NCBI RefSeq assembly: GCF_015100155.1
Contig: NZ_JACKZA010000003.1
Coordinates: 124,001-188,000 of the forward strand
DNA length: 64,000 nucleotides
Source of the DNA: Acidithiobacillus sp. HP-2
GTDB lineage: Bacteria > Pseudomonadota > Gammaproteobacteria > Acidithiobacillales > Acidithiobacillaceae
Direction of reading: 5' to 3'
Shown: positions 15,947 through 25,888 of the stretch, in pieces
Layout: the number at the start of each line of letters is the position of its first letter
How positions within the stretch are numbered: the stretch's first letter is position 1
The notes under the pieces: generated by a model
The model's database searches: none
Told to the model about the DNA's origin: nothing
Seen by the model: the letters and a program-made list of their open reading frames with translations, nothing else
Translations under genes and position numbers: made by a program

Positions 15947-16222
15947 GTGCCACGTTCCATTAAAAAAGGTCCGTTCATTGATGAACATCTGGACCGTAAA
16001 GTACAAAGTGCACAGGCGAGTAGTAGCCGGCGTCCGATCAAAACATGGTCGCGTCGTTCCACTATTACCCCTGATTTCATCGGTCTGACCATCAGTGTAC
16101 ACAATGGTCGTCAGCACATTCCTGTTGTGGTTAACGAGAACATGGTTGGCCATAAGCTCGGTGAATTTGCACTGACACGGACCTTCAAAGGTCACGTGGC
16201 TGACAAAAAAGCCAAGCGATAA
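15947..16222 (+). CDS. rpsS: 30S ribosomal protein S19
   Basis: S19, 91 residues, head of the 30S subunit. Starts with GTG at 15947 ([15 protein letters not shown]), with AAGGGG ahead. [10 protein letters not shown] and [16 protein letters not shown] are the family hallmarks. Confidence 0.97.
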   Translation: MPRSIKKGPFIDEHLDRKVQSAQASSSRRPIKTWSRRSTITPDFIGLTISVHNGRQHIPVVVNENMVGHKLGEFALTRTFKGHVADKKAKR

Positions 16223-16233
16223 AGGGGAATCAG

Positions 16234-16566
16234 ATGAAATCATCAGCTGTACTTAAAGGACTTCAGATGTCTCCCCAAAAAGCGCGACTGGTTGCTGACC
16301 TGGTGCGAGGCAAACCGGTAGACAAGGCTTTGGAGATTTTGCAGTTTACCAACAAGAAAGCGGCATTGCCCATTCGTAAATGTCTCGAATCAGCAATTGC
16401 TAATGCAGAAAACAATGAAGGTGCCGATGTGGACGCTCTTTTCGTCGAACAGATTCTGATTGACGGCGGTGCGGTACTGAAGCGCTTTGCGGCCCGGGCA
16501 AAAGGTCGGGGCTCACGGATACTGAAACGGACCAGCCATATCACGATTGTGGTCGCAGAGAGTTAA
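16234..16566 (+). CDS. rplV: 50S ribosomal protein L22
   Basis: L22, 110 residues. The N-terminal [19 protein letters not shown] block and the beta-hairpin that extends into the exit tunnel ([17 protein letters not shown]) match the family. The site lies 11 bp after rpsS with its own AAAGGGG sequence. Confidence 0.97.
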   Translation: MKSSAVLKGLQMSPQKARLVADLVRGKPVDKALEILQFTNKKAALPIRKCLESAIANAENNEGADVDALFVEQILIDGGAVLKRFAARAKGRGSRILKRTSHITIVVAES

Positions 16567-16577
16567 CTGAGGAAGCT

Positions 16578-17240
16578 ATGGGACAAAAAACCAATCCAGT
16601 CGGACTGCGTCTGGGAATCATTAAGAATTGGAACTCCCGTTGGTACGGGAAGGGTGATTTCCAAGAAAAATTGCTGGAAGATATTAAAATCCGCCAGTTC
16701 ATTCGCGAGCGACTTTTCGGTGGAGCTGTTTCCGATATTATTATCGAACGTCCTGCACGGAGTGCGCGTATCACAGTACATACTGCGCGCCCTGGTATCG
16801 TTATCGGTAAAAAGGGCGAAGATATCGAAAAGTTACGTCATGATGTGCAAAAGCGCATGGGCGTTCCGGTTCATATTAATGTGGAAGAAATTCGTAAGCC
16901 CGAGTTGGATGCGCAACTGGTTGCTGAAAGCGTCGCCCAACAGTTGGAACGCCGAATCATGTTTCGCCGGGCGATGAAAAGAGCTGTTACGAATGCCATG
17001 CGTTTTGGAGCGCTGGGTATGCGCATTAATTGTGCCGGCCGATTGGGTGGAGCAGAAATTGCTCGTACTGAATGGTATCGGGAAGGGCGGGTGCCTTTGC
17101 ACACCCTGCGTGCCGATATTGATTACGGTTTTGCTGAGGCGAAAACCACCTACGGTATTATTGGCGTCAAGGTATGGATTTTTAAGGGCGAGATTCTGGA
17201 ATGGAGCACGGTACAAAATACCGGTGCTCACCAGAAGTAA
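16578..17240 (+). CDS. rpsC: 30S ribosomal protein S3
   Basis: S3, 220 residues, part of the mRNA entry helicase. It opens [14 protein letters not shown] and has the KH-domain GXXG motif within [15 protein letters not shown] (about residues 73-87), then the C-terminal domain with RAMKRAV and [12 protein letters not shown]. It is slightly shorter at the C-terminus than the E. coli protein (233). Confidence 0.97.
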   Translation: MGQKTNPVGLRLGIIKNWNSRWYGKGDFQEKLLEDIKIRQFIRERLFGGAVSDIIIERPARSARITVHTARPGIVIGKKGEDIEKLRHDVQKRMGVPVHINVEEIRKPELDAQLVAESVAQQLERRIMFRRAMKRAVTNAMRFGALGMRINCAGRLGGAEIARTEWYREGRVPLHTLRADIDYGFAEAKTTYGIIGVKVWIFKGEILEWSTVQNTGAHQK

Positions 17241-17252
17241 CGGGAGCTTCAG

Positions 17253-17669
17253 ATGCTGCAGCCTAAACGTACGAAATTTCGTAAACAACACAAGGGACGC
17301 AATCGCGGCATAGCGACGCGTGGGAGTAAGGTAAGCTTTGGTGAATTTGGTCTTAAAGCTATTGGCCGGGGAAGAATTACTGCGCGTCAGTTAGAAGCTG
17401 CACGGCGTGCCATTAGTCGTCATGTAAAACGTGGCGGTCGGATCTGGATCCGTATTTTTCCTGACAAGCCCATCAGTAAAAAGCCGGCAGAAGTGCGGAT
17501 GGGTAAAGGCAAAGGTAACCCTGAATATTGGGTGGCGCTGATCCAGCCTGGTAAAGTCCTATATGAAATGGAAGGTGTCAGTGAGGAAGTGGCTCGTGAA
17601 GCTTTTGCTTTAGGTGCGGCTAAACTTCCAGTGCAGACCGTATTTGTAAGTCGGCGGGTGATGGGATGA
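17253..17669 (+). CDS. rplP: 50S ribosomal protein L16
   Basis: L16, 138 residues, binds near the A-site. The N-terminal [19 protein letters not shown] and the [13 protein letters not shown] block are diagnostic, as is [14 protein letters not shown]. It overlaps rpmC by 4 bp. Confidence 0.97.
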   Translation: MLQPKRTKFRKQHKGRNRGIATRGSKVSFGEFGLKAIGRGRITARQLEAARRAISRHVKRGGRIWIRIFPDKPISKKPAEVRMGKGKGNPEYWVALIQPGKVLYEMEGVSEEVAREAFALGAAKLPVQTVFVSRRVMG

Positions 17670-17860
17670 AAGCGCAAGAAATACAAAAACTGGATCTGGC
17701 TGGCTGCCAGACTGAACTCATGCAATTGCTGGAAGAGCAGTTCAAATTACGCATGCAGCATGCTACTGGTCAACTCGCCAAGACCACCCGTTTGCGTACA
17801 GTGCGCAGAGATATTGCCCGTGTCCGTACAGCGATTAGTGCCAAGAAGGGAGTGCAGTGA
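17666..17860 (+). CDS. rpmC: 50S ribosomal protein L29
   Basis: L29, 64 residues, a two-helix protein next to the tunnel exit. It has the [15 protein letters not shown] and [12 protein letters not shown] helices. ATGA overlaps join it to rplP upstream and rpsQ downstream. Confidence 0.95.
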   Translation: MKAQEIQKLDLAGCQTELMQLLEEQFKLRMQHATGQLAKTTRLRTVRRDIARVRTAISAKKGVQ

Positions 17861-18135
17861 TGAGCGAAGTAAAAAATCCCCGTAGTCTCGTTGGCACTGT
17901 TGTTAGCGACCGTATGGATAAAACTATCGTGGTTCTGGTCGAAAGACGCATCCAGCATCCGCTCTACAAAAAATATATTCGTCGTTCCAAAAAGTTTCAT
18001 GCGCACGACGCTGACAATGCCTGCCACATTGGTGACACGGTTAAAATTGAAGAATGTCGGCCTTTGTCTAAAACCAAAAGCTGGCGTCTGGTGAATGTGC
18101 TCAGCCAGAGTGTTGTCGAAGGAGATAACGCATGA
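17857..18135 (+). CDS. rpsQ: 30S ribosomal protein S17
   Basis: S17, 92 residues, an OB-fold 16S-binding protein. [16 protein letters not shown], the [18 protein letters not shown] block and [17 protein letters not shown] are canonical. It overlaps both neighbours by 4 bp. Confidence 0.96.
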   Translation: MMSEVKNPRSLVGTVVSDRMDKTIVVLVERRIQHPLYKKYIRRSKKFHAHDADNACHIGDTVKIEECRPLSKTKSWRLVNVLSQSVVEGDNA

Positions 18136-18500
18136 TTCAGATGCAGACTAGATTAAGCGTGGCGGACAACAGTGGTGCGCGGGAAGTGATGTGCATCAAG
18201 GTACTCGGCGGCTCACACAGGCGTTATGCGGACATTGGCGATGTCATCAAGGTCAGCATCAAGGATGCGGTGCCTCGTGGTAAGGTCAAAAAGGGAGATG
18301 TTTACAATGCCCTGGTCGTCCGTACTCGCAAAGGCGTTCGTCGTGAGGATGGGTCCTTGATCCGCTTTGATACCAATGCGGCGGTGCTGCTTAACAATCA
18401 GTTGCAGCCTATTGGTACGCGTATATTTGGACCGGTAACCCGTGAATTGCGCGGGGCTAATTTCATGAAAATAATTTCGTTAGCGCCAGAAGTGCTGTAG
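18132..18500 (+). CDS. rplN: 50S ribosomal protein L14
   Basis: L14, 122 residues, at the subunit interface. [16 protein letters not shown] and the [15 protein letters not shown] block identify it, along with FGPVTRELR near the end. First gene of the spc group, but it overlaps rpsQ, so no separate promoter is visible. Confidence 0.97.
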   Translation: MIQMQTRLSVADNSGAREVMCIKVLGGSHRRYADIGDVIKVSIKDAVPRGKVKKGDVYNALVVRTRKGVRREDGSLIRFDTNAAVLLNNQLQPIGTRIFGPVTRELRGANFMKIISLAPEVL

Positions 18501-18509
18501 GGGATGACC

Positions 18510-18830
18510 ATGTTGAAGTTGCGTAAGGATGATGAAGTCGTGATTCTGGCCGGTAAGGACAAAGGCAAGCGCGGTAAGGTGCTGAAAGTTCTTAGTAGCG
18601 AATCACGGGTGCTGGTGGAGAAGGTGAACATGATCAAGCGTCACGTTCGTCCCGATCGTATGGGCAAGCCTGGCGGCATTGTCGAAAAAGAGGCGCCTCT
18701 TCATATTTCCAATGTGGCTATTTTCAACGCCACTGCGGGAACTGCAGACAGAGTTGGTTATAAGACGCTGGAAGGCGAACGTAAGGTTCGGGTTTTCAAG
18801 AGCAGCGGCGAAGTTATCAGCGGCCGTTAA
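18510..18830 (+). CDS. rplX: 50S ribosomal protein L24
   Basis: L24, 106 residues from the ATG at 18510; an ATG six bases upstream abuts the GGGG ribosome site and is less likely. [19 protein letters not shown] is the KOW motif; the C-terminus has [13 protein letters not shown]. It initiates 50S assembly on 23S rRNA. Confidence 0.95.
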   Translation: MLKLRKDDEVVILAGKDKGKRGKVLKVLSSESRVLVEKVNMIKRHVRPDRMGKPGGIVEKEAPLHISNVAIFNATAGTADRVGYKTLEGERKVRVFKSSGEVISGR

Positions 18831-18844
18831 GGGTAAAATATAAA

Positions 18845-19387
18845 ATGGAAGCACGTTTACATACTTTGTACAAAAGCGCCATCGCCCCAAAGCTGATGCA
18901 GGATTTCGGTTATCAAAGCGTGATGGAAGTACCCAAGATTCTTAAAATCACCTTGAATATGGGTGTGGGTGAAGCGGTAGGTGACAAGAAGATTCTTGAA
19001 GCTGCCGTTGGTGACATGACTAAAATTGCGGGTCAGAAGCCCGTGGTAACCCGTGCCCGTAAATCGGTTGCTGCTTTTAAAATTCGCGATGGTTATCCAA
19101 TTGGTTGCATGGTGACTTTACGCGGTCTGGTCATGTATGAGTTCCTCGATCGCCTGGTAACGGTAGCTATTCCTCGTATTCGCGATTTCCGTGGGCTGTC
19201 ACCAAAATCTTTTGATGGTCGTGGTAACTACACCTTGGGTGTGAAAGAACAAATCATATTCCCTGAAATTGAATATGATAAAATTGATCGTTTGCGCGGG
19301 TTGGACGTGGTGTTCACTACCACCGCCAAGAATGATGAAGAGGGCCTTGGGCTGTTAAAAGCCTTCAAGATGCCCTTCCGGCCTTGA
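18845..19387 (+). CDS. rplE: 50S ribosomal protein L5
   Basis: L5, 180 residues, a 5S rRNA-binding protein. Recognisable elements are [33 protein letters not shown], the [10 protein letters not shown] segment and IFPEIEYDK. The spacing to rplX is 14 bp. Confidence 0.97.
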   Translation: MEARLHTLYKSAIAPKLMQDFGYQSVMEVPKILKITLNMGVGEAVGDKKILEAAVGDMTKIAGQKPVVTRARKSVAAFKIRDGYPIGCMVTLRGLVMYEFLDRLVTVAIPRIRDFRGLSPKSFDGRGNYTLGVKEQIIFPEIEYDKIDRLRGLDVVFTTTAKNDEEGLGLLKAFKMPFRP

Positions 19388-19401
19388 AGGGAGTTTGACG
19401 C

Positions 19402-19587
19402 GTGGCAAAAAAATCATTGATTGCAAAGTCCGAAAGGACCCCAAAGTTTAAGGTGCGTGCGTACCACCGTTGCAAATTGTGCGGACGTTCACGTGGTTAC
19501 TATCGGAAATTTGGTCTGTGTCGTTTGTGCCTGCGTAAGCATGCCTCGGCGGGTTCAATTCCCGGTATTGTCAAAGCGAGCTGGTGA
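19402..19587 (+). CDS. rpsN: 30S ribosomal protein S14, short zinc-binding type
   Basis: S14 of 61 residues starting with GTG at 19402. The zinc knuckle Cys24-x2-Cys27 and Cys40-x2-Cys43 is complete, which marks the short C+ form (type Z). Many gammaproteobacteria instead carry a 101-residue form without the cysteines, so this is a useful taxonomic character. AGGGAG lies about 11 bp ahead of the start. Confidence 0.96.
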   Translation: MAKKSLIAKSERTPKFKVRAYHRCKLCGRSRGYYRKFGLCRLCLRKHASAGSIPGIVKASW

Positions 19588-19596
19588 GGAAACACG

Positions 19597-19992
19597 ATGA
19601 GCGTAACGGATCCTATTGCTGATATGCTTACGCGCATTAGAAATGCGCAACAAGTAAATAAAGCGAAAGTCTTAATGCCTGCTTCGAAACTGAAACGCGC
19701 CATTGCTCGTGTTCTGGTTGAAGAAGGTTATATTACCGATTTCCGGGAAGAAACTCAGGATGGTCATCCGGTTCTGAACCTGACTCTTAAGTATTATGCT
19801 GGAGCTGGGGTTATTGCCGAAATCCGTCGTGTAAGTCGACCGGGTGTGCGTATTTATCGGGGTGCTGATGATCTTCCCAAGGTTCGGGATGGTTTTGGCA
19901 TTGCCATCATTTCCACTTCGCAGGGTATCATGACTGATCGTGCGGCACGTACTGCCGGGATTGGTGGTGAAGTACTCTGCGTCGTCTCTTAA
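19597..19992 (+). CDS. rpsH: 30S ribosomal protein S8
   Basis: S8, 131 residues. [18 protein letters not shown] opens the protein and the C-terminal [18 protein letters not shown] is canonical. In E. coli S8 represses the spc operon by binding near rplE; the rplE region here was not seen to carry an obvious copy of that site. Confidence 0.97.
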   Translation: MSVTDPIADMLTRIRNAQQVNKAKVLMPASKLKRAIARVLVEEGYITDFREETQDGHPVLNLTLKYYAGAGVIAEIRRVSRPGVRIYRGADDLPKVRDGFGIAIISTSQGIMTDRAARTAGIGGEVLCVVS

Positions 19993-20004
19993 GGGAGATT
20001 CAGT

Positions 20005-20529
20005 ATGTCTCGAGTAGGGAAACAGCCTGTTACTCTTCCTAAAGGTGTGGAAGTTCATGTGGCTGATAAGTATTTGCACGTGAAAGGCCCCAAAGGTCAG
20101 ATGTCCACGCCATTTCACTCCAGTGTGACGCTGCAAGTGGACGATGGAGTAGCTACCTTGGCCTGGGCTGAAGGGCAAAATGCTTTTGCCGGAACAATGC
20201 GCGCCTTGTTAAATAATATGGTGCATGGTGTCTCGGTAGGTTTTGAGCAGAAACTCGAAATTATCGGTGTGGGTTATCGTGCGCAAGCGAAAGGCAAAAC
20301 CCTGAGCTTGAGTCTGGGATTTTCACATCCTGTAGATTATCCGGTGCCTGACGACATTACGATTGAAACGCCGACCCAGACAGAAATCGTGATCAAGGGT
20401 ATTGATAAGCAGAAAATCGGGCAAATTGCCGCAGACATTCGTGCATATCGTCCTCCTGAGCCGTACAAGGGTAAAGGTGTGCGTTATGCAGGTGAAAATG
20501 TCCGTCGTAAAGAAGCCAAAAAGAAATAA
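20005..20529 (+). CDS. rplF: 50S ribosomal protein L6
   Basis: L6, 174 residues, two repeated domains near the sarcin-ricin loop. [17 protein letters not shown] and the C-terminal [16 protein letters not shown] (close to the family signature PEPYKGKGI) identify it. GGGAGA precedes the ATG. Confidence 0.97.
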   Translation: MSRVGKQPVTLPKGVEVHVADKYLHVKGPKGQMSTPFHSSVTLQVDDGVATLAWAEGQNAFAGTMRALLNNMVHGVSVGFEQKLEIIGVGYRAQAKGKTLSLSLGFSHPVDYPVPDDITIETPTQTEIVIKGIDKQKIGQIAADIRAYRPPEPYKGKGVRYAGENVRRKEAKKK

Positions 20530-20547
20530 TGGTTGAGGCAGGTAATC

Positions 20548-20901
20548 ATGAATAAAAATACATCCAGACTCCGTCGTGCACGTAAAACTCGTGCCCGGAT
20601 TGCATCTCAAGCCAAACCAAGGCTTTGCGTCTTCCGTTCCGGAAAGCACATCTATGCACAGGTCATTGATGATTCCAAGGGCATTGTTATTGTTCAGGCC
20701 TCCAGTGTGGAAGGTGAGTTGCGTGCGACCATGCCGCGTGGTGCGGATGTGGCTGCCGCAGTGACCATCGGTCAGCGGGTTGCCGCCAAAGCATTGGCTG
20801 CTGGTGTGAAGGAAGTTGCCTTTGACCGAAGCGGTTATCGTTATCATGGTCGGGTGCGAGCCCTGGCCGACGCCGCCCGTGAGGGCGGGTTGTCGTTCTG
20901 A
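20548..20901 (+). CDS. rplR: 50S ribosomal protein L18
   Basis: L18, 117 residues, carries 5S rRNA into the subunit with L5. The start is the ATG at 20548, with GAGGCAGG ahead. RLRRARKTRARI, RLCVFRSGKHIYAQVIDD and the C-terminal FDRSGYRYHGRV are diagnostic. Confidence 0.96.
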   Translation: MNKNTSRLRRARKTRARIASQAKPRLCVFRSGKHIYAQVIDDSKGIVIVQASSVEGELRATMPRGADVAAAVTIGQRVAAKALAAGVKEVAFDRSGYRYHGRVRALADAAREGGLSF

Positions 20902-20915
20902 CGGAGATCTGAAAA

Positions 20916-21446
20916 ATGGCAAGGGAAAATCGTGATGCTCAGCCCAGCGATGGTATGCAGGAAAAGCTGATTCATATCAATCGTGTATCTAAGGTGGTCA
21001 AGGGCGGTCGGCAATTTGGTTTTGCGGCACTGATGGTCGTCGGAGATGGTGATGGCAAGGTCGGCTTTGGTCGAGGTAAAGCTAAGGAGGTTCCTGCGGG
21101 AATCCAGAAAGCCACTGATCAGGCTCGTCGTTGGATGACGCAAATCCCACTGATGCGTGGTGGCACAATTCCTTACCCGGTAGAAGGTCGTCATGGTGCT
21201 GCTCGCGTCATGTTGCGTCCTGCTCCAGAAGGTAGTGGCGTTATTGCTGGTGGTGCCATGCGCGCTGTCTGTGAAGCAGTAGGGTTGCGCAATGTGGTGG
21301 CTAAGTCGCTGGGTTCCAATAATCCTATCAATGTGGTACGTGCAACTTTTGATGCGTTCAACAAGCTTTCCAGCCCCCAGGCCATCGCCATGAAGCGTGG
21401 CAAAAGCCTGAAGGAAATTCGTGGTGAGGGAGGTCATGATGAATAA
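20916..21446 (+). CDS. rpsE: 30S ribosomal protein S5
   Basis: S5, 176 residues, involved in fidelity and mRNA unwinding. It contains [36 protein letters not shown] and the [20 protein letters not shown] block. The last bases overlap the start of rpmD. Confidence 0.97.
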   Translation: MARENRDAQPSDGMQEKLIHINRVSKVVKGGRQFGFAALMVVGDGDGKVGFGRGKAKEVPAGIQKATDQARRWMTQIPLMRGGTIPYPVEGRHGAARVMLRPAPEGSGVIAGGAMRAVCEAVGLRNVVAKSLGSNNPINVVRATFDAFNKLSSPQAIAMKRGKSLKEIRGEGGHDE

Positions 21447-21624
21447 ACAGTTACGTATCACTCTGGTCAAAAGTTTAATTGGGGTGACCGAAAAACATCG
21501 CCGTGTTGTGGTCGGCCTTGGTTTGCGTCGCACCAACCATACTGTTGATCGTCCTGATACGCCAGAAATCCGTGGCATGGTCAATAAAGTACCTTACTTA
21601 TTGCGCTGGGAAGAGTTGTCATGA
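21439..21624 (+). CDS. rpmD: 50S ribosomal protein L30
   Basis: L30, 61 residues if started at ATG 21439, which sits 5-6 bases after GAGGGAGG; the adjacent ATG 21436 is too close. [22 protein letters not shown] and [11 protein letters not shown] match the family. It overlaps rpsE by 8 bp and rplO by 4 bp. Confidence 0.94.
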   Translation: MNKQLRITLVKSLIGVTEKHRRVVVGLGLRRTNHTVDRPDTPEIRGMVNKVPYLLRWEELS

Positions 21625-22058
21625 AATTAAATACGATAGCGCCTGCAGAGGGTGCCAAGAAAGATCGTCGTCGTGTCGGACGCGGGATTGGAAGTGGACT
21701 CGGTAAAACCGCAGGTCGTGGTCACAAGGGCCAGCATGCCAGGTCAGGTGGTTACCACAAGGTTGGTTTTGAGGGCGGTCAGATGCCCTTGCAACGCCGT
21801 ATTCCTAAAAGAGGATTCCGGAATACTTTTGGTGCCCGTACTTGCGAGGTGACCTTGTCCCAGCTGGAAAATGCGGCGATAGATGGTGTGGTGGACATGG
21901 AAGGGCTACTGTTGCGGCGCGTTGTTCGCGGCAGCCCGGATGTCGTTAAGGTGATTATGACGGGTGAATTGAGCCAAGCTCTTACCGTGCGTGGATTGCG
22001 GGTCAGTGCGGGGGCCAAGTCTGCGATTGAAAGTGCTGGCGGAAAGGTCGAAGAATAA
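21621..22058 (+). CDS. rplO: 50S ribosomal protein L15
   Basis: L15, 145 residues. The Gly/Arg-rich N-terminal half is typical: [20 protein letters not shown] and [17 protein letters not shown]. The C-terminal globular part ends [12 protein letters not shown]. Its stop codon shares one base with the secY start. Confidence 0.97.
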   Translation: MKLNTIAPAEGAKKDRRRVGRGIGSGLGKTAGRGHKGQHARSGGYHKVGFEGGQMPLQRRIPKRGFRNTFGARTCEVTLSQLENAAIDGVVDMEGLLLRRVVRGSPDVVKVIMTGELSQALTVRGLRVSAGAKSAIESAGGKVEE

Positions 22059-23389
22059 TGGCCGGGTTGCGTAACATTGCGGGTGCCGCGCAAGGCGCTG
22101 GTAAGATCAATGAATTACGTAACCGCATTTTGTTTTTGTTGGGTGCCTTGCTGGTTTTTCGTATTGGCGCGCATATTCCGGTGCCGGGTATTGACCCGGC
22201 CGCCATGGCTTCATTTTTCAATGAGCAGCGCGGAACAATTCTCGGCATGTTCAACATGTTCTCCGGCGGTGCTCTGTCGCGCTTGACGGTTTTTGCATTG
22301 GGGATCATGCCTTATATCAGTGCTTCCATTATTTTCCAACTGGCGGGTTCAGTTTTCCCCAAGCTGGAAGAACTAAAAAAAGAAGGCGAGTCAGGTCGAA
22401 GAAAGATCACTGAATACACGCGTTATGCCACGGTCGGTCTCGCTCTTATGCAAGGACTGGGTATTGCTGTTGCTATTGAAAAAATGCACGCTGGTCATGT
22501 TCCGGTGGTAATAGACCCTGGTCCCTTGTTTTTGTTTACTACGACAATTTCCCTCGCCTGTGGTACTGTTTTCCTCATGTGGATTGGTGAGCAAATCACC
22601 GAACGTGGCATTGGCAATGGCATATCGCTGATCATTTTCGCGGGGATTGTCGCGGGACTGCCTGATGCTATCGGGACCACCTTTGAATTGATGCAAACCG
22701 GGCAGTTCCAACCGCTATTTGTGGTGGCATTATTTGTTCTGGCCCTTCTGGTTACCGCGTTTGTAGTGTTTATGGAAAGCGCACAGAGACGTGTTCCTAT
22801 TCAATACGCCAAGCGTCAGGTTGGTCGTAAAATTTATGGTGGACAAAGCACGCACATGCCCCTCAAGGTAAATATGAGTGGTGTTATTCCACCGATTTTT
22901 GCGACCAGCATTTTATTGTTGCCAGCTACGCTTTCGGGGTGGTTTGCCAATGTTCCTGGTATGGAATGGTTGGCGCGCTTCGGTCAGGCATTGAGTCCGG
23001 GTTCTGCGCTTTATGTCGTGGTATTTACTACGGCGATTGTATTTTTTGCCTTCTTCTATACGGCAATGGTCTTCAATCCGAGAGATACGGCTGACAACCT
23101 CAAAAAATCTGGTGCGTTTGTTCCAGGGATCAGACCAGGTGAACATACTGCCCGTTACATGGACAGGATTTTAACCCGTCTAACCCTTTGGGGAGCCATT
23201 TACCTGACACTGGTTTGCTTGTTGCCGGAATTTCTCATTGTCCAGTATAACGTGCCTTTCTATTTAGGTGGCACCAGTTTGCTGATTGTGGTTGTGGTGA
23301 TGATGGATCTCATGGGTCAGATTCAAAGTCATCTGCTCACCCATCAATATGAAGGGTTGATTCGTAAGAATCCCCTGAGTGGACGATGA
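22058..23389 (+). CDS. secY: Protein translocase subunit SecY
   Basis: SecY, 443 residues, the channel of the Sec translocon in the inner membrane. About ten hydrophobic membrane segments are visible, starting at about 22-42. The plug/TM2 signature [20 protein letters not shown] and the cytosolic-loop segment [15 protein letters not shown] are present. It starts at the last base of the rplO stop and overlaps adk by 4 bp. Confidence 0.97.
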   Translation: MAGLRNIAGAAQGAGKINELRNRILFLLGALLVFRIGAHIPVPGIDPAAMASFFNEQRGTILGMFNMFSGGALSRLTVFALGIMPYISASIIFQLAGSVFPKLEELKKEGESGRRKITEYTRYATVGLALMQGLGIAVAIEKMHAGHVPVVIDPGPLFLFTTTISLACGTVFLMWIGEQITERGIGNGISLIIFAGIVAGLPDAIGTTFELMQTGQFQPLFVVALFVLALLVTAFVVFMESAQRRVPIQYAKRQVGRKIYGGQSTHMPLKVNMSGVIPPIFATSILLLPATLSGWFANVPGMEWLARFGQALSPGSALYVVVFTTAIVFFAFFYTAMVFNPRDTADNLKKSGAFVPGIRPGEHTARYMDRILTRLTLWGAIYLTLVCLLPEFLIVQYNVPFYLGGTSLLIVVVVMMDLMGQIQSHLLTHQYEGLIRKNPLSGR

Positions 23390-24048
23390 GTTTGGTCAGG
23401 CACCTCATATTTTTGGGTGCTCCCGGAGCCGGAAAGGGTACACAGGCTCAGCGTCTGGCTCAATATTTAGGCTTGCCTCATGTCTCTACTGGTGATATGC
23501 TCCGCGCCTCTGTTCAGTCTGGTAGTGATATTGGGCGTCGTGCTGCTACAGTGATGGATTCTGGAGCACTGGTGAGCGACGACATTATCATTGGTATTGT
23601 TGCAGAGCGATTGACGTTGGAAGATGCAGTAGCCGGGGTGATATTCGACGGTTTTCCGCGAACTGTACATCAAGCGAATGCGCTAGACCAACTATTGCAG
23701 GGTGCCGGTGAAGACATTTCTGCTGTACTGCATATTGCGCTGGATGATGAGGAAATAGTTGAGCGGCTTTCAGGACGGCGTGTCTGTTCTGGTTGTGGTG
23801 CCATTTATCATGAACGTTATCATCCTTCATTGGTCAGTGCGGTATGTGATCAATGTGGGGGCAGTCTGGTCCAGCGTGAAGATGACCAGCCGGATGTGAT
23901 CAGAAAGCGCCTGGCAGTTTATCAGGCGGAAACAGCTCCTTTGATCGCTTATTATCACGATCGGCCAGCCTACCGTCAGATTGATGGTCATGGTGAGGCG
24001 GATGAAGTGTTTGCCAGAATCGTGGAAGCGGTGAGGGAAAAAGATTAG
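23386..24048 (+). CDS. adk: Adenylate kinase with a four-cysteine LID
   Basis: Converts ATP + AMP to 2 ADP. The P-loop is GAPGAGKGT near residue 11, the AMP-binding helix STGDMLRA follows, and FDGFPRT is intact. The LID has Cys134-x2-Cys137 and Cys154-x2-Cys157, the zinc-binding arrangement typical of Gram-positive enzymes; E. coli Adk lacks it. ATGA overlap with secY and direct contact with infA (TAG then ATG) place it in the ribosomal operon. Confidence 0.96.
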   Translation: MSLVRHLIFLGAPGAGKGTQAQRLAQYLGLPHVSTGDMLRASVQSGSDIGRRAATVMDSGALVSDDIIIGIVAERLTLEDAVAGVIFDGFPRTVHQANALDQLLQGAGEDISAVLHIALDDEEIVERLSGRRVCSGCGAIYHERYHPSLVSAVCDQCGGSLVQREDDQPDVIRKRLAVYQAETAPLIAYYHDRPAYRQIDGHGEADEVFARIVEAVREKD

Positions 24049-24267
24049 ATGTCTAAAGAAGATACTCTGGAGATGCAGGGCGAAGTCATTGAAAACCTGC
24101 CGAGTGCCACTTTTAAAGTGCGTCTCGAAAATGGGTATGTAGTGAATGCACATATATCCGGCAAAATGCGTATGCATTATATCCGTATATTGCCAGGAGA
24201 TAAGGTGACTGTAGAAATGACGCCCTATGATTTAACCAAGGGTCGCATTATATATCGTGCCAAATAG
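24049..24267 (+). CDS. infA: Translation initiation factor IF-1
   Basis: IF-1, 72 residues, an OB-fold protein that blocks the A-site during initiation. [28 protein letters not shown] and RIRILPGD-like RILPGDKV are clear. The ATG directly follows the adk stop, and rpmJ is 9 bp downstream. Confidence 0.97.
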   Translation: MSKEDTLEMQGEVIENLPSATFKVRLENGYVVNAHISGKMRMHYIRILPGDKVTVEMTPYDLTKGRIIYRAK

Positions 24268-24276
24268 GGGGATGTA

Positions 24277-24390
24277 ATGAAAGTTCGGGCGTCAGTAAAA
24301 AAGCTCTGTCGTAATTGCAAGATAGTCCGTCGTAACGGTGTGGTGCGGGTCATTTGTGTAGAACCCCGTCATAAACAACGTCAAGGTTAA
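24277..24390 (+). CDS. rpmJ: 50S ribosomal protein L36
   Basis: A 37-residue [14 protein letters not shown] at the start and EPRHKQRQG at the end. Cys11, Cys14, Cys27 and His32 make the zinc site of the C+ form of L36. It sits between infA and rpsM, the normal position. Confidence 0.96.
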
Positions 24391-24393
24391 GGC

Positions 24394-24432
24394 GACTAAA
24401 TTTATCAGTCTGTGGGGTCGACCCACTTAGTC
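24394..24432 (+). promoter_or_regulatory. Structured leader ahead of rpsM
   Basis: Two nested perfect inverted repeats end 5 bp before the GGAGGA ribosome site of rpsM: an outer pair GACTAA (24394-24399) / TTAGTC (24427-24432) and an inner GTGGG (24412-24416) / CCCAC (24422-24426) with a 5-nt loop. In E. coli, S4 represses the alpha operon by binding a structured leader at exactly this position. A comparable role here is inferred. Confidence 0.5.
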
Positions 24433-24449
24433 TTTTGGAGGAATTGCGG

Positions 24450-24806
24450 ATGGCCCGCATCGCTGGTGTTAATATTCCAAACAACAAGCAAATCGAAATT
24501 GCTTTGACGTATATTTATGGTATCGGCAGAACTCGTTCGCAGAGTATTTTGTCTGCAGCTGATATTGCTTTTGATATGCGCGTCAAGGACATCAGCGAAC
24601 CCGAGCTGGAACGTATTCGGGCTGAGGTCGCCAAGTTTCTGGTGGAAGGTGATCTCCGTCGTGAGGTAACCATGAACATCAAACGATTGATGGACCTTGG
24701 TTGCTATCGCGGTATTCGGCATCGTCGTGGACTTCCTGTTCACGGTCAGCGTACCAAGACGAACGCACGGACACGTAAGGGTCCTGCCAAATCGATCACT
24801 CGTTAA
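24450..24806 (+). CDS. rpsM: 30S ribosomal protein S13
   Basis: S13, 118 residues from the ATG at 24450 after [32 protein letters not shown]-type start, the [18 protein letters not shown] block and the basic tail KGPAKSITR are canonical. It contacts tRNA and the 50S subunit through bridge B1. Confidence 0.97.
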   Translation: MARIAGVNIPNNKQIEIALTYIYGIGRTRSQSILSAADIAFDMRVKDISEPELERIRAEVAKFLVEGDLRREVTMNIKRLMDLGCYRGIRHRRGLPVHGQRTKTNARTRKGPAKSITR

Positions 24807-24823
24807 CTAGGAAGATTCCAGTA

Positions 24824-25219
24824 ATGGCGAAAACTCAGACAAACTCCCGTGTGCGGAAGAAAGTAAAGAAAAACGTACTTGATGGAGTAGCGCATATATA
24901 TGCGTCATTCAATAACACCATCATCACGATCAGTGACCGTCAGGGGAATGTCCTGACTTGGGCGAGCTCAGGTGGCTCCGGTTTCCGTGGGTCGCGCAAA
25001 AGCACCCCCTTTGCCGCTCAGGTGGCAGCGGAAAACGCGGGGAAAAAAGCACAGGAATATGGTGTCAAAAATCTGGATGTTGAAGTTCGCGGTCCTGGGC
25101 CCGGTCGGGAAAGTACCGTTCGTGCGCTGCATTCCATCGGCTTCCGCATTGCGAGTATTCGCGACGTCACGCCGATTCCCCATAACGGCTGCCGTCCGCC
25201 TAAAAAGCGGCGTGTTTAA
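24824..25219 (+). CDS. rpsK: 30S ribosomal protein S11
   Basis: S11, 131 residues, platform of the 30S subunit. It shows [36 protein letters not shown] and the C-terminal [15 protein letters not shown]. It is 17 bp after rpsM. Confidence 0.97.
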   Translation: MAKTQTNSRVRKKVKKNVLDGVAHIYASFNNTIITISDRQGNVLTWASSGGSGFRGSRKSTPFAAQVAAENAGKKAQEYGVKNLDVEVRGPGPGRESTVRALHSIGFRIASIRDVTPIPHNGCRPPKKRRV

Positions 25220-25239
25220 TTTTTAGGTGGAGGTAGTTA

Positions 25240-25866
25240 GTGGCTAAATATACGGGTCCCAGTTGTCGTTTGTGCCGTCGTGAAGGCGGCAAGCTCTTTC
25301 TGAAAGGTGAGAAATGCTTTTCGGACAAATGTCCGGTGAGCATTCGTGCCTATGCACCAGGCCAGCATGGTCAGCGTCGCGGAAGAGTAAGCGAATACGG
25401 CGGTCAGCTGCGTGAAAAGCAGAAAATTCGGCGCATTTATGGTGTTCTTGAAGGTCAGTTTCGCCGTTATTTCGAACGGGCCAGTCAGACCCGGGGAGTA
25501 ACCGGTGAGAGCCTGCTGCGCCTTCTGGAGCTGCGTCTGGATAATGTTGCGTACCGGCTTGGATTTGGATCTTCGCGTGCGGAAGCCCGCCAGGTTGTTC
25601 GCCATGGTCATATTCTGGTTAATGGTCGCCGCGTGGATATTCCATCCTATCAGGTCCGTGCCGGTGATGTGGTGAGTGTGGCTGAATCTGCCCGTCAACA
25701 TGTACGGATTGTAGCTGCGGTTGAAGCTGCCGGTGGTCGCGGATTCCCTGAATGGGTGAGCATGGATGCCGCCACACTCAGTGCAACAATTAAGGCCGTA
25801 CCGGCGCGTGAAGATATCGCACCGGATTTGAACGAACAGGTCGTCGTGGAGTTGTACTCTAAGTAA
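25240..25866 (+). CDS. rpsD: 30S ribosomal protein S4, zinc-binding form
   Basis: S4, 208 residues, starting GTG at 25240 behind GGTGGAGG. The N-terminal zinc site is Cys9, Cys12, Cys26, Cys31. Then follow the [19 protein letters not shown] block and the S4 RNA-binding domain ([38 protein letters not shown], about residues 98-145). S4 initiates 30S assembly and represses the alpha operon in E. coli. Confidence 0.97.
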   Translation: MAKYTGPSCRLCRREGGKLFLKGEKCFSDKCPVSIRAYAPGQHGQRRGRVSEYGGQLREKQKIRRIYGVLEGQFRRYFERASQTRGVTGESLLRLLELRLDNVAYRLGFGSSRAEARQVVRHGHILVNGRRVDIPSYQVRAGDVVSVAESARQHVRIVAAVEAAGGRGFPEWVSMDAATLSATIKAVPAREDIAPDLNEQVVVELYSK

Positions 25867-25888
25867 GACCGGGGGTTGAGGAACGCTT

